This document shows positions 1 through 12,691 of a stretch of DNA of 64,000 bases, piece after piece. The position numbers and the translations under genes are program-made. The stretch is from Membranipora membranacea. Its lineage: Eukaryota; Bryozoa; Gymnolaemata; Cheilostomatida; Membraniporidae. The stretch lies in contig OU612071.1 in NCBI GenBank assembly GCA_914767715.1, forward strand, positions 1,552,001 through 1,616,000, read 5' to 3'. Position 1 is the first letter of the stretch. Every line of letters starts with the position of its first letter. The notes beneath the pieces are model-generated. The model saw only the letters and a list, made by a program, of their open reading frames with translations, was not told the DNA's origin and ran no database searches.

Positions 1-58
1 AATAGTAAAGATAATATCAAATTATGAATTATAGGTTTGGTGCAGAGGATTATGTCAT

Positions 59-127
59 GAAGGGTTGGGGTTTGAAGGGTTAGGGTTTGAAGGGTTGGGG
101 TTTGAAGGGTTGGGGGTTGAAGGGTTA
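59..127. repeat. G-rich 15-bp minisatellite, telomere-like
   Basis: About four and a half head-to-tail copies of a 15-bp unit (GAAGGGTTGGGGTTT with single-base variants), starting at 59, 74, 89, 104 and 119. One unit has TTAGGG where the others have TTGGGG. The unit resembles telomeric repeats but is longer and interstitial, so a simple minisatellite is the safer call. Confidence 0.85.
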
Positions 128-1007
128 AGTTAAATTCATGATTAATGATCAAATATACATTATACAATATATGTTGCAAAAAGTATCCTAGATTAGGAGT
201 AACATCCCTTTTTGTCTTTTTTTTATCGATGGTGGTTTCAGATTGAAAAAATGTGTTTTCTTAACAAACCTTGAGAGATCTATCGCCAACAACACCTGGG
301 TTTGCTAGTGTTTTTTTTAATGTTGTGGAAATTCCTTTTTATTTTCATGTGGTTCTTAAGATAAGGAGCCACAACAAAGGATAGGGCTATCTTTATGGAT
401 TAATAGAGATGGGAACATAGCCTCAGCTCACCAGAACATAACCTATGGGCCCTGATAAGAGCTAACTTGCTCAACGACACATCTATTCTCTACACTAATG
501 TTGAAGGGACAGTCACTTGATAGATTATAGATGTGAGTAGATGACATGTGTAAAATTTGTTGTGAATTTATATGGCAATGATGACTTTGTGGCTCAAACT
601 ACTGTTGTCACTCAGTAAGTTTTGAACCTATTGAAATTTGAAAGATAAAAAATTGATCCTACTTTGAGAAATTTCATATAATTGCAAAATTATTGGCAAT
701 ATCACAGGGTGCAAAACAAATCTACAATCATGTAATGATGCAATTTTGGGTTAATTATTAACCCGCTAGGAAAGTTATGACCTCACACTATTCCTGGAGT
801 GCATTTGAGATCATGAAAGGCAGCAACAACCTTATTATGAGGATTTAGGGCACAATGTTGTCATGTTCATCAGTATATATATATAATCTTTATTACTGAA
901 CCAATGATCATCTTCTAAAAATTAGAGGCGACCTTTAGAGGTTTCATCACAATATAAGTAAGGAAGGCAACCTGGGCATGAAAATAAAAACAGAAAAAAA
1001 TTAATTC
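128..1007. other. AT-rich intergenic DNA, nothing recognised
   Basis: No open frame, repeat or RNA gene that I can support. It lies between the G-rich minisatellite and the tail of a LINE fragment on the minus strand. Confidence 0.5.
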
Positions 1008-1499
1008 TTAGACTTTATAATTTACACATCCGGCATTGCTGTAACACATGAGTAAAGTGTTGCCTCTCAATTCAGTTCGTGAGCTGGTGTTGAGGCGCGT
1101 TGTATGTCTACTAGGTCTGCGAGCACTCGGTTGAGGTAGTAAATGATGCAGGCAGTGCCCAGGTGTCTTGATCTTGTCGATGTGTTGATGGCACATAGAG
1201 TCAATATATTCGTCTAGTGGTATGATGTTTAGCAGGGCTGTCCTTTCACTATACTCGTCACAGCCTGGGGCTATAATTTTCAGTGAGAGTTTTTCCAGCT
1301 GGATTACTCGTTTCTTCTGTTGGTCGGTCATCATGCAGAACCAGGCTACGCTTCCATATGTCATACGAGGCCGTATACATGTAAGGTAGAACCTCATGAG
1401 TAACCGCTGAGGTACGCCAGAGCGTTTGAGGTTAAGAAGGGTATAGGTTAGCGGTCTGACGTTCTTCAGGGTAATTATAACTATATCAATTAGGATTAC
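1008..1499 (-). mobile_element. LINE reverse transcriptase C-terminal fragment
   Basis: The minus strand is open for about 160 codons and reads as the C-terminal thumb and tail of a non-LTR retrotransposon polymerase of the CR1/Jockey-like kind. Visible landmarks are LKRSGVPQRLLMRFYLTCIR, then a Y-G-S-V-A-W-F segment, then QQKKRVIQLEKLSLKIIAPG, which matches the usual 'IRP..YG..VW....T..Q...IE..QK.AL.II' pattern. The ATG at 1397 is internal to the frame, which continues upstream to about 1499. The catalytic palm domain and the endonuclease are missing, so this is a 5'-truncated dead copy. The exact clade cannot be told by eye. Confidence 0.7.
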
Positions 1500-1555
1500 A
1501 TCATATACAATGTATATAAAAACTTAACAACCATCATGATCCGATCGTTGAGTTT

Positions 1556-4100
1556 TACCTTCAGTTTGCAGCAGTGTAGTTTTTTTCAAAAGCAGATGAC
1601 CAAAGTGTGATACAAAGTTTTGTTTTATTTATGTAAGTGTGAAACGCCCTGATACAACATGTTTGGTTATCCTTGTGGTTTACACACCTTACCAACTGAT
1701 AAAAACTTCATTTTGTTAGCTTGCACCTTTTCACTTGGCATTCATATGCAATGCAAGTTTAAAGTAGTTTGACCACATTAACGCAATTCGTCATGCTTAG
1801 CCGAAGATTACCAGTATTTAGAAACTTAAGAATACTTACCAAAAACATATACTGCTGGATTAAATTGGGGGATATTGAGTAGTTTATTATCATTTCCTAC
1901 AGCTGCACCCATTGTTTAGTAATTTTTAATCTCAAATACCAACATCCTAAATATATTTGTACCAATAAACTTAGTTAACACAAGTAGAGCATCGATGGTT
2001 GCCATAGGTTACTCATCGCTTGGTGCTCTTAGACTTAGTATAATCTCTTGTATTATAATCTCATACAGTCACCCCCTAGTGATCCAACTGAAACTTCTTA
2101 AACATAATCATGCATAGTAAGTATCATACAGGTTAGAAAATAATCATTTTTACCATAGTACAAAGATATTTGACAATTGATTTTGTTAAGCAATATCAGG
2201 AAGCCCAAACTTAATGGTATGTGTATTATAGATTTTTTTCATATTCATCCCATTATCTACATAACCAGAAGAATATTAGTTTCGTGGCTATTTGTTGGGC
2301 TAGTAAGAAACTTGATATGATTACAGTTGACATAAAGTAATGTAGTTCCGAAATAAAGCCAGGCTGTATTTAAATTTATCGGAAAATGAAGAGTGGATGC
2401 TTTCCTTATCCTCAGATGTAGACAGATTGCAATGCAGCACAAGTTTCCACAATGCTATTCACGAGATAAAATAAAAGAAACTTAGCACAAGCAGAAATCA
2501 GTATTTTATCTAATTTGGATGTATCTAGAGCAAAGTAAAAACAATAGAGTCATCACAACAATAATAATGATATGGTGAGTTATCTCCTCAGTTTGCTACT
2601 GTGTAGTTTTTTTCACGAGCAGTAAATATTTTTTATTTTATCAAATAAGCCGGATTATGGCAAAGTTTTGGCCATTGAGCAATGTGTGTTTAAATTTTTT
2701 GTCAGTGTGAAACATCCCGATATGAAATCTTTGCCATTTTTCCGTAGTATTACTCTAATTGCACGCAATAAAAAAAATGGCATAAAAACAACATTCTCTG
2801 TTCCCACTATATTTTTATTTTTCGCTGAAATGTTGTGCAATACATTATCAAAGCGTCTTCACCGGCTTGAAAGAATATGTCATTGTTAGCGGCAGATTGG
2901 CCGTATTTGGCAACTTAAAAACAATGACCAACAGTCCTACTGGTTGATTAATTGGAGTATTATACAGAATGTGACTATCTGCTACTGTCACACCCATTGT
3001 GTCATAATTCTTAATCCAACCCCAACATCCTCAATACTTTTGTTCCATCATGTTTTTTGTCAACATGATAAAAACTTTGGAAGTTGCCATGGGCAACCAG
3101 CTGCTCATCGCTATCAAATCGTGAACTGTCATTTTGTGGAGATCTTTAACCCATTGGGACATAGCTGTACCAAGCAATAAAAGAAGATTAATAAACATTT
3201 GTGATGTAAACCGGTAAGTGATAACGTACTAGTTCTTCAAGATCAGCTCATCATAATCTGACAAGTGCATTATTCCTCATGCAGCAGATAAGTCGTATTC
3301 AGCAACTTGAGAATACTTACCAAATACTCATAAGAAGTGATCAATGGGCAACCGCAACTATATGCTCAAATTATTGAAATCAAGTTGACATTATACAAAA
3401 TAAAAAAAAAGAAGCTTTTTACAACTACAATAATATGATCGATGTTCACATTTTTATCTTGTAATTCTTTCACCATACTTCAATATTTTTTTCTTCCTCG
3501 ATCGATATTTACGTATGTATTTCCTCACATGTCTTAATAAGATTCAGTCAGCTGGCAAATATGCAAGGAAGCTGGCGAGGGAGGATGCAGCTACTGGAGC
3601 CTGAAGGGTAAAACCTTCAAGCAACAGTGTGAAATGACCCGATTTAAAAAACCGCCCTTGTCTTTGTAGTTTTACTCCAACTGCATACCTTACCGTCTGA
3701 CACTTAATTGTTTTATTTTTCTTGACATTGTTAAGCAACACATTATCGAATCCTCTTCACCAGCTTAACCCTAATCGCCGCCCTTTTCTTTGTTACTTTT
3801 ACTCCAACTGCATGCCTTACCAACTGACAACAAACGGCATTCTAAACTTTTTTTTCTGGCATTATAATGCAATGTAAAAAATTATGATAGGAACATCTTC
3901 ACCAGCTTAACCCTATTTGTCACGCTTAGCTGCTAATAATTCATATTTAGCAAATTGAGTATGCTTACTGAAAAGTCATGCTAGTTGACTTTTTTGGGAA
4001 GTAAACAACTAATCACTACTTCCTACTGTTACACCAGTTGTATAGTAATCCTTTAATCCTAAAACATCAACATCCTCAATATCTGTACATCAATAAACCA
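1556..4100. repeat. Three diverged copies of a non-coding repeat, about 1 kb apart
   Basis: Segments near 1556-1990, 2580-3065 and 3590-4095 share a series of landmarks in the same order: a GTGTGAAA(C/T)G..CC motif, an ACTCCAACTGCAT-like box, a CATTATCGAA/CATTATCAAAG box, 'cttcaccagctt', 'gctgcaccca' or 'gttacaccag', and 'accaacatcctaaat' or 'catcaacatcctcaat' near the end. None has a sustained open frame. They look like old tandem or clustered copies of a non-autonomous element. The spacers between them hold nothing I can name. Confidence 0.6.
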
Positions 4101-4121
4101 TTTTTCAGCAAATTTTGAGTT

Positions 4122-7100
4122 ACTTATGAGTATCTCAATTTCTCAGACTGTATGATAGATGGTAGTGCCGGGTATTACCTGTCATATCTAAGGGGCTTTT
4201 CCTTTGCAAATGCGATGAGTCATCATGTAAAAAAATTAATTCATTGTAATCTACTGCAAATCATAGGTTTTTTCCTTGGATATCATTCCTTTAGTTTCGC
4301 TCATCAGTGTCAAGAATAAGTTTTTTCTTTTTGCTTGTTTACAGCTTTTTTCTTCTCCAATGTTAGTAATATTCCAGAAAAAAAGCTTCATGTGATTCAC
4401 TGCAAATTTCAGTGTGACACATTATGATAATTTGAAAAAATGGTGCTGCATAAATAACCCAATCGCACAATATCTCAAAGATCAATATTAGAGGAGATTG
4501 ACACCCTTCATATTTTTTCAAATATCTAAATATCCACTTCTAACAAGAGTGTCCCCTAAGGCTCAAGTCTGGCACCAAGTTTGTTCCTCATATTACTCAA
4601 TGATATTTTTTCAAGCACATTGCATTCCGGCGACCTTGTCTACATTGATGGTAAGGTTATCTGTCGAAATATGATATACTTAATTATTTATGAAATACTG
4701 ATCTTCACTTGATAGAAAATTGGTGTAAGAAAAATGGAATGATTTTTAATATAAAAAGTCTCACTATATGCTTATACCCTCTTATCTCTGTCACATAGTC
4801 ACATCTCTAGAATTGCATCTAAAATTAACAACAACAAACAAGTTGTGAAGACCAAACTTCTGAACCTTACTTTGAATGACTTCTAACATGGAATGATCAT
4901 GTAGACCAATTCAAGAACTGCTAGTCAGGAGATCATCCTGTCACTTTTATTTCCAGTATCTCTTTTTTCATATGAGGTATCACCAAAAAATATTATTCTT
5001 GAGAGAATATACTTGCTCTAAAAGAAGGCGCACGGTTTAGTAGCAATAATGTCAACCATATTCAGTATCATTCAACTCATTTATTTTCCTCTCTCTACTG
5101 CTCATTTCACAACTACGATCGAAGCACTATTAATTGTATTATAATTTTTTTATTTCTAGTGAATTGTTTTTTTTTCTCTTTCCACTTTTCTGATTTCTTA
5201 AGTTATTTTTCCTGTACCTGCATGAAAACAATTCATAAAATGATTGTAGATTCACAAAAAAAAGTATTATTGAGAGCGCTAAGAAAAAAACCGTTACAAT
5301 ATGTATTGATGACACATACTGGATCAAACTATAAAATAAGGGGAGAAAAGTCTTACACCTCATTCCAAATTCATCTGACCACTGAGCAGTAAAACCAGAA
5401 AAATATAACATGGGCCACCTTGGAAAACGTAAGTGTGACATATGATGTTTGATTTGTATGCAATATATTTACAATCACTTATTTCTTGATTCAGTTTTGA
5501 CTGATTGTTTATCACCTGCACTACACTTACTGTCAACATTGTTTCTTATTTAGAGCGTGACATGAAGACTTTGAATGGTGATTCGGTAGAAGAAGCAGCA
5601 GGGGACAAGCAGACAATTTCTGTGATAGTTTCTATCCTGACAGACATGGCTGAACGGCGTGAGCCTTTCGCAGAGGTAAGAAAATGTTATCAACTCATTG
5701 TGACAAGTCAATGAGGGAATGCTAATGAGTTAGTTAATGACAGAATGCAGCATGTATTAGTTATTTACAACTTTTACTAAATTTCATACAGGCAAATTTT
5801 CATATAGTTTTGATTCATTATTGTGATAAACATGGAATTCCCCACTGCAAAAATCTCGTTCAAATGCATATATTAACAATCGTTTGTTTGAAAATAATTG
5901 CTTGAAGCTTAACAGCTGTGAATGCAAAATACTTTGCGGTTCTATTTGATCAACGATAACGTAAATAGGGTGGTATAAAATTACTGTATAAATAATGTTG
6001 TTGTATTCTATATTTTTCATAGACTTTATTCACTGACTCAAGAAGAAAATATACATGCTGTGGCACTGCCTATCTTGATTCTAAATGGACTGCTCAAAGA
6101 CCATGGTAGTCATAGCAATGTGCATCATCTGGCTAAATGAAGAAGACTTTATATATATATACTGTTTTTTTCAATTTTATACGATAAATATGCTTTCTTA
6201 ATAATTTCTACACTGATCTATTTTGTAAAGCATATAAAAATATAAATACATTTTAGTCTGATGATGCCTACCGATCAAGTATAGAGAAATATCTCAAATT
6301 AATCATTATTGCTCCAGTTACATGTTACAAGTTACAAGCCTGCTGATTTAAGGCCTTGTAATCTTCAAAACCTAAACATATATACAAGAATGACCATTTT
6401 CCTTCTTGTAAGAAGCGCATATTTAGATATTTGAAATGCACATTACAAAATTTCATCAGTATGCTGACTGATAACAAATGAGATCAGTTTGACTAATCTT
6501 GGTCCCATTCCTTTTTCTATGTTATGGAAGTGAATATGGCATTCCTTTCATTCAGCCAACAGATTTACTCTCAATTATGATTGCATTGTGTTGGCCTGTG
6601 TTTCCATTCACTTGAGATATTGTTTGATTGAAGAATGTGTGTGGTGTCATTTTTTTCAATTTAGGTGACTCTGTGTCACTCTGAGCTTTGTATTGAGTCA
6701 CATTGAGCTTTTTTGCCTTGAATATCATTAACATTGGAGGAGAAAAAAGCTGTAAAAAGCAAAAAGGAAAAATAATTACTGTTGCTGATGAGAAAAACTG
6801 AAGGAAAAAAGTTCACCTGTGATTGGCAGTACATGAGAAAGAATATAATTTCTTAACATAATGACACTTTGAATTTGCAAAGGAGAATATTTCCCAGCAC
6901 TACCATCTGCTATGCAGTTTAAGGAATTGAGATACTTATGTGAGGTGATTTTGGATGGAAAATTTAATCTAAAATCCCATGTCTAGAAGAACAAATCTAA
7001 ACCGTAACTATACAGCGTACCGTTTCTTAAGTGTATATACCACTGCACAACACACAGGACATCAGCTAGAAGTACTGTATAAAAATGATGTACTGAGGCC

Positions 7101-7998
7101 TCCCCTACCATTTTAATAACCCTGTGTATTGATTACCATATTGCCCTCAGTGAATTACATCATTTTCATCATCAGTGTATCAGTTTTTTATTATATGTGT
7201 GTTGTTGTTTATTGTAAAGTATAAAGTATGTTTGTCGCTAGTTTTGGTAAATACAGAGGCATATAGCATGGCAGACATAAAAAGGAAATCGCTACTGCTT
7301 ATGGTAGACAATATAATATGACATCACAGGATGTGATGTCATATTAGCAGACCAATTAGTGTCATCATAATAGGTATGGCATAAATAACACAAAGGGATC
7401 CGCTAGAGATGACATTTAGAGTTAAAAAACTGCAGGAAATATTATTGATGTGATTTAGTGAAACGTTCAGTGTGATTTGTGATATTTGTAAATATGATGT
7501 AGTACACATTTTTTGATTTCTTTGTAAAAATATCCAAACATTAAATTACAACTCTATTCTGTATTTTAAAAGCATCGCTACTATCTTTATTAAATCTGTG
7601 AAACCATTAAAAAATCTCTTCAGGAAATACAAGGCTACTGAGTCAAAGATCAGAAAAAAACATTACAGATTGAAACATTTTTAACTTAATATGATAATAC
7701 ATAATAATACAATAAATTGATCTGTCACTTTCTTCTTGACCTCATTTAAATGTTCAGATACTGAGAGTTTGGTGGCTTTCTTAATTGTCTCAATGACTTT
7801 CAAGGGTTCCCCTCTAACCAAATAGGAGGGAGTAGGTAGTATGCAGTGTCATCTTGACAAAGATAATCTTTGAACCATGCACTAAATCACATAAACTTTA
7901 TTTCCTGCAACATGACTATCTCCTGAGAATAAAAATAAAGTGTTCAGCAAAACTGAAACAATGCTAATGCCAATGCCATTCAGTTCATTAAAAGTATT
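4122..7998 (+). repeat. Module copy 1 (+) of the 4-25 kb repeat family
   Basis: Nearly all of this block is repeated at 18058-21930. It starts with 'tctcagactgtatgat' and 'gtgccgggtattacctgtca', and it ends near 'caatgctaatgccaatgcc'. Its last bases (cagttcattaaaagtatt, 7980-7998) reappear reversed at about 11235-11252, so it pairs with module copy 2 as one arm of an inverted repeat. It contains the spliced unknown gene at 5410-6140. The rest (4122-5400 upstream, 6141-7998 downstream) is AT-rich and apparently non-coding. Confidence 0.8.
5410..6140 (+). CDS. Unknown small spliced gene, family copy 1
   Basis: I do not recognise this protein. Exon 1 is 5410-5428 (19 nt, starts MGHLGK, donor GTAAGT). 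Exon 2 is 5554-5675 (122 nt, acceptor TTATTTAG, donor GTAAGA). Together they give 47 residues in phase, containing DMKTLNGDSVEEAAGDKQ and ending REPFAE. A third conserved segment, 6023-6140, follows a further acceptor. In phase with exon 2 it reads 29 codons to a TAG that all five copies share. Another frame there (SLTQEENIHAVALPILIL) is better conserved at the protein level but needs an extra exon to reach it, so the 3' end is unresolved. MG at the start could suit N-myristoylation, but the +2 context is not decisive. The same exon structure recurs at 12 kb, 17 kb, 19 kb and 23 kb. Confidence 0.5.
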
Positions 7999-9739
7999 GG
8001 CTGAATTTAGTGATTATCTCCTCCTGACCAAACTTTGAACTTCACTCTAGGGAAGTGAATTTATCATAGGTGAATTAGACCCACATGTAATTATGCATTA
8101 TACTAATATAAACCCAATGAGCAACAGTAATATTTAAAAAAATAATATTTCGCAAAGAAATCTACAAAAAACAGCCTTTACTAACAAGGTAATGTATCGC
8201 AAACCTACTTCCAATAGTCCGATTTCTTCCAAATTTTTTTTGGTCGTTTAAAATAGGGCTGTCCAAAAATGACAATTTTTGCATCATTGCAAATTGCAAA
8301 CAAGCATAATGTAACATGCATATCTATTTTTTAAAAGTATGCCTGATGTATGCTAACGATTGCGCAATAGGCCAGAGACATTAGCCTTTGATATACTCTC
8401 TTTGTCTAAACAAAGCCCCATCTATAACAAGCGTTTAATTCAATCAATGTATGAGGCACAATAATCCTTTGTCCCAAATGCCACAAGTACAATTATAATC
8501 CACTACAGTTTGCCTAATACTGTTAATACCAAAGATTATAAATTGTTAACACTACATTTTACAAAATATTCTGATCAGAAAATAAATTATTGATGGTGCT
8601 GATTCGAATCGAGTAATCTAGCAGAAAATCTCATCATTCAACATCAAATGTGGAAATGAGTCTCGGGCAAAATTGGTTTTGTTTGGTTTCCCATCTTATT
8701 TCAATGTTTAAAATCTCAATAAGATTTTTTATTCATGTGAAGTTAAGTTGTAATTTCCATGTTTATATAGGTTAGCTCACCTTTGTCAAACAACAGATTG
8801 TCGGGGAAAGTGCATGAGTTTTACACTATTCAATTGACTTGCTCCACGACCAGTAGAGCCTCCCTGAGCCAAGTAAGCAAGCCAGTGAAACCATGACGTG
8901 AATGGTTACTAATATTATTATAATCTCATATGACACATGCCTCCACAATATACTGACTCTGTCGGTCCGAAAAGATCTTTCTTGTACTTTTGTGATGGCT
9001 TATTTAGTCAAACGACAATGCATCTTTAAATTTAGAAATTGTGGCTAAAATTGATTATATTTTAGTTGCTTCGATTATTTGATTATTTATAAATGCAAAA
9101 AGCATGCTAAGAAGTTGGTGGTATATGCTAAGAGTGTCAGTCGCTAAGCACGCATGTATTGGAGGTCATGGGTTTGGTTAGTCCCCTGGGCTTGACAATA
9201 GGCAGGCATGGGTCACTCTTTGATTATAGATTTTTGCAAGAAACTGATCTATGAATACTGAATTGCAATCTATCTATTATGATAAAGGGAAGGTTACCAA
9301 AATATGTGCATGTCTTGGTACTGAGCATAGGGATTCATAAGTTAAAATTGAGATAGGAGCTGGGCAATGTTTAACACAGCATAATTTATTATTCTAGCAA
9401 TTTCAATTGTAAGCAGAGGCTGTACACACAACATTCTTCTCATATAGGGTTATCATGTGCTGCTTTTCATAATGATGTGCAATTGTGTGGTTAATTAAAA
9501 TTGTTTTAAAATCAGGTGCTTGAGCTATTGTTTGGTGACAAGATTAAGTGGACATAATCTCATAATTGTGTTGGTTTGCGTTGTCGCAATGTCTCTCTGT
9601 TTAGTCCTACAATCAAATGATTTGCTATGTAGTGCTCTCATATTTACAGGTAGGCATACTAGTAGTGATTGCTGGCATTAGGCTTACAAAACAATGGCTA
9701 ATAATTTAGACTTGCGCAATATAATTTTGAATTAAGACC
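7999..9739. other. Spacer between module arms, nothing recognised
   Basis: AT-rich sequence with no sustained open frame or recognised repeat. It is the left part of the loop between module copies 1 and 2. The other two module pairs lack any equivalent loop. Confidence 0.45.
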
Positions 9740-9747
9740 CCTGTAAC

Positions 9748-10152
9748 TAGTGCTGTCACGATACATTCATATCGGGAAGACCTAATCGATCACACCTCAT
9801 TATCGCGATTTAATAAGGTGACAGCTGAAGTTGATTGCACAGCCGTAAATTCATTGTCACGGTTACTATGGTTGATATATGGTTATTACGATTCCTCTTT
9901 TCATTCACACAATACCTTATCACACTTTCAATTCACTCACTAACTAATCTCAAAGATTATAACTATATATCGATACTTAAAATCGAAAAGGAGATCGGTA
10001 AGGAAACCGATAAGGAGAAATGGAAAATCGAAATTGAGACAAGGGTTGGTTGAAAGCGAAGGTGTAAAATCGAAAAAATTGAAATCGGGAAAATCGATGC
10101 CACAATCAGAATCGAGGCAGTCCTAGCCAAATATAAAATTGTGACAGCGCTA
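9748..10152. mobile_element. hAT-type MITE with 8-bp target duplication
   Basis: A 405-bp element. The left end is TAGTGCTGTCACGAT and the right end (reverse complement) is TAGCGCTGTCACAATT, so the terminal inverted repeats match well. An exact 8-bp direct repeat, CCTGTAAC, flanks it at 9740-9747 and 10153-10160. An 8-bp target duplication and ends of this type fit hAT elements. The interior is rich in ATCGAAA/ATCGATT-like words on both strands and encodes no protein. Open frames across it are by-products of this composition. Confidence 0.85.
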
Positions 10153-10160
10153 CCTGTAAC

Positions 10161-11231
10161 TCCTTGCTCTCTGTATGGCATCACAGCCCTCAACACAGTG
10201 AACAATAATATCCTCATGACAGGTAGATACCATAGTAAATACCTTTCATACTGTAATTTTATTTATCTGGATACCCAACTAACCATATTGACTTCAAGCT
10301 GTTGATGGCACATGCCCAAGGAGCTATTGGTGACTGCATTTGGGAATATTCTAGCTCAAATTAAGCTGCAAAATGAAATCCCTGTCATGCCTTCTCTGGT
10401 GTTTACCTGATCATAATCGAATAGTAACTAGAAAGTATTTTATATCTGATATAATATGCCTCTATAATATCAATACTACTAATATTAGGGCTTCTTTGAG
10501 GGAAGGATTTGGGATTTGAAATGTGACACTTATTTTTGCTCAAATCAGAAGCACTGCTTAATCTACTCTTAAAGATTTTGCTTGAAAGACAGTAATTTAT
10601 TTTTGAAACAACCCTGATAAACTTCGCAAATTTTTAATTGACATTGTTTCCTCGATTAATCCTTGTTTGAAATGTGATAGTGTCAGGCCTTCTTGTGTAT
10701 TTCGTAGGATTAAAATATTTTATAATTGTTTGATGGGTATCCCTGGATCAAACTTTGTTCGTATCGCTGGTTAAGGTGGGTTGATTCAAGTACCAGTAGA
10801 TGAATTATGCGACCTCATTTAATCCAACCGCTCAAAAACTATTACCCAGTCCAGCAAAAATATAAAAAAACAGTAGTATTGAATTTGGATTGGAAATTGT
10901 AAATCAAATATCTATCGCTATCTATTCTATTATTATTTTGCAAGTATAAGGGTTAATGGAGAGTATTTTTAACGACATTAACACAATTGATTGTTCTGCT
11001 TGGTGCTTGGAGTTTGAAATAATACCTGTATACAGGCACAACTTGTATGCTGATAAAATTTCTAATGTTTGGAGACGTTCAATGATCCTAGATTCTTCTT
11101 CTGTAAAGAATTATCTATGTTTAGCCGGATACAAGGACGGGATATGAAAAATTGGGCAAAGTGGGATAACTTCTAGTTCATAATGAGAACAAAATTGTAT
11201 GAAAATGAGAAGATAACTCTACAGCAACTTG
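10161..11231. other. Spacer between module arms; one unsupported short open frame
   Basis: The right part of the loop between module copies 1 and 2. The plus strand has a 63-codon ATG frame at 10956-11147 with protein-like composition (it includes CSAWCLEFEIIPVYRHNLYA). It matches no family I know, and upstream sequence in the same frame is interrupted. Another fragment near 10690-10770 (CVFRRIKIFYNCLMGIPG) also looks faintly coding. These could be remains of an old mobile element, but I cannot show it. Confidence 0.3.
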
Positions 11232-11264
11232 AAGCCAAAATACTTTTAATGAACTGAGTAACAA

Positions 11265-11450
11265 AATCATATTATTATTTGAAAAATTCCCTTAGATATG
11301 CTACTTTTTCAACCTGAAAAACCTGTTTGAGATAAATTGCAAAGAACAATGTGTTTCTCTCCGTCTCAGATGTAGCAAATGTTCGGTGCTGGGCCAAATT
11401 TCGAGAGAAGGAAAAAGATTAATACCAATTTTCCTCGTCCAGGGTTAGTA
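11265..11450 (+). other. Exon-like conserved segment on the opposite strand (see 21930-22119)
   Basis: The plus strand here repeats the segment at 21930-22119, including the frame NCKEQCVSL.LRC..CS and GQISREGKRLIPIFLVQ. This copy has a TAG early in the frame (EKFP then stop). It runs against the minus-strand gene of the same module. A GGGTTAGTAA donor-like site follows at about 11447. No function is recognised. Confidence 0.25.
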
Positions 11451-11633
11451 AAATTACAATTTGGTGGTTAAAAAAATCTCCCCCTCCCCCACAAGTACAT
11501 AATAGCATAGTATGATACCCCACAAGTACATAGTAGCATAGTATGATGATCGACATGGTTATAGCTTACACAAAACTAATTTTGAATGGCTCCAATGATT
11601 TTTTTTACTCTACTTCAGTATTGATTCTGATGT

Positions 11634-12577
11634 TCACTTGTTCCATTTTGTGAAGCTAACCTTTTCACTACTCATCTCGAAGGGAAAGTGCTTTAGTGCA
11701 TTGATGACTTGATAGAGATTACATAAAGCAAGAATCTCAACAGTAAAGAGTTTGCAAAACCCGAGAAATTGATGTTGGACCATCAATAGTTCAGGAGAAA
11801 GAATGATCCATTTGAGATACATCTCTTGTTCTGTAGGTATCATCGGGCAAATGTATTTATATTTTCATATGCTTTACAAAATAGATCTATGTAGCAATTA
11901 TTAAGAAAACATATATGATATTAAATTGAAAAAGTACAGCATCTACATAAATAAAGTCTTGTTAATTTACTCCATATTTGCATGTAGCTATGGCTACCAT
12001 GGCCTTTGAGCAGTACCTTTTGAATTAAGGTAGGCAAGGCCACAACGTGTAGTTTTTCTTCTGTACTCAGTGACGAAATTCTAAGAATAAATAAAAAGCA
12101 ATGACATTATTTTTACACTAATTTAATACCACACTATTTACCAGGGCTTTATTGTTCATAAGATGGAACCACAAAGTGTGTTGCATTCAAAAGCTGTTTA
12201 GCTTCAACAGATTTTTTGAAACAAACAATCTTTAATATAAGCATTTGAACATGATTCCATAATTATTGTCCAAGTTTCCTAAAATAACTAAATTGAATTT
12301 TTATGACAAGTTGCCTTTATGAAATTAGAAAAAAGTGGAGAATAGTTAATACATGCTGCATTTGTCATTATTTGGCACTAATCTTTTCTATAATTTGTTG
12401 AACGCCAGGTCTAACACATTCTGTGACCTGTCACAATGAGTCGATAAAATTTTCTTACCTCTGAGAAAGGCTCACGCCGTTCAGCCAATTCTTTCAGGAT
12501 AGAAACTATCACAGAAGTTGACTGCTTGTCCCCTGCTGCTTCCTCTACAGAATCATTCAAAGTCTTCATGTCATCCT
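11634..12577 (-). pseudogene. Unknown small spliced gene, family copy 2 (exon 1 lost)
   Basis: Exon 2 is 12577-12459 (119 nt), with the acceptor and donor seen in the other copies. It reads DDMKTLNDSVEEAAGDKQ and ends EPFSE, with one residue fewer (LND rather than LNGD) than the plus-strand copies. Segment 3 starts at 12080 after a TTATTCTTAG acceptor and includes SLSTEEKLHVVALPTLIQ in the better conserved frame. A fourth conserved stretch, 11843-11634, is open for 69 codons (EMYLKWIILSPELL, then CNLYQVINALKHFPFEM) and has a close match at 22475-22236. The 19-nt exon 1 with the start codon is absent, because intron 1 runs straight into the foldback element at 12692. This copy is probably non-functional. 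Confidence 0.45.
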
Positions 12578-12691
12578 CTAAATAAGAAACAATATTGACA
12601 GTATGTATACTGCAGGTGATAAACGATCAGTTAAAATTGAATCGAGAATTGAGTGATTGTAAGTATATTACATCCCGAAACAGGGAAATAT

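Noticed and set aside
5139-5441. Open frames across the exon 1 region of gene copy 1 (also 17323-17556, 19190-19399, 23321-23578)
   Set aside because: They do not share a frame between copies and run through the splice donor. The 19-nt exon in another frame explains the conservation.
8595-8620. Possible tRNA T-arm (GATTCGAATC)
   Set aside because: No matching acceptor stem, D-arm or anticodon arm could be placed around it. No other tRNA or rRNA was recognised in the window.
9835-10217. Lysine/glutamate-rich plus-strand and serine/isoleucine-rich minus-strand frames
   Set aside because: Both lie inside the hAT MITE and reflect its ATCGAAA-rich composition.
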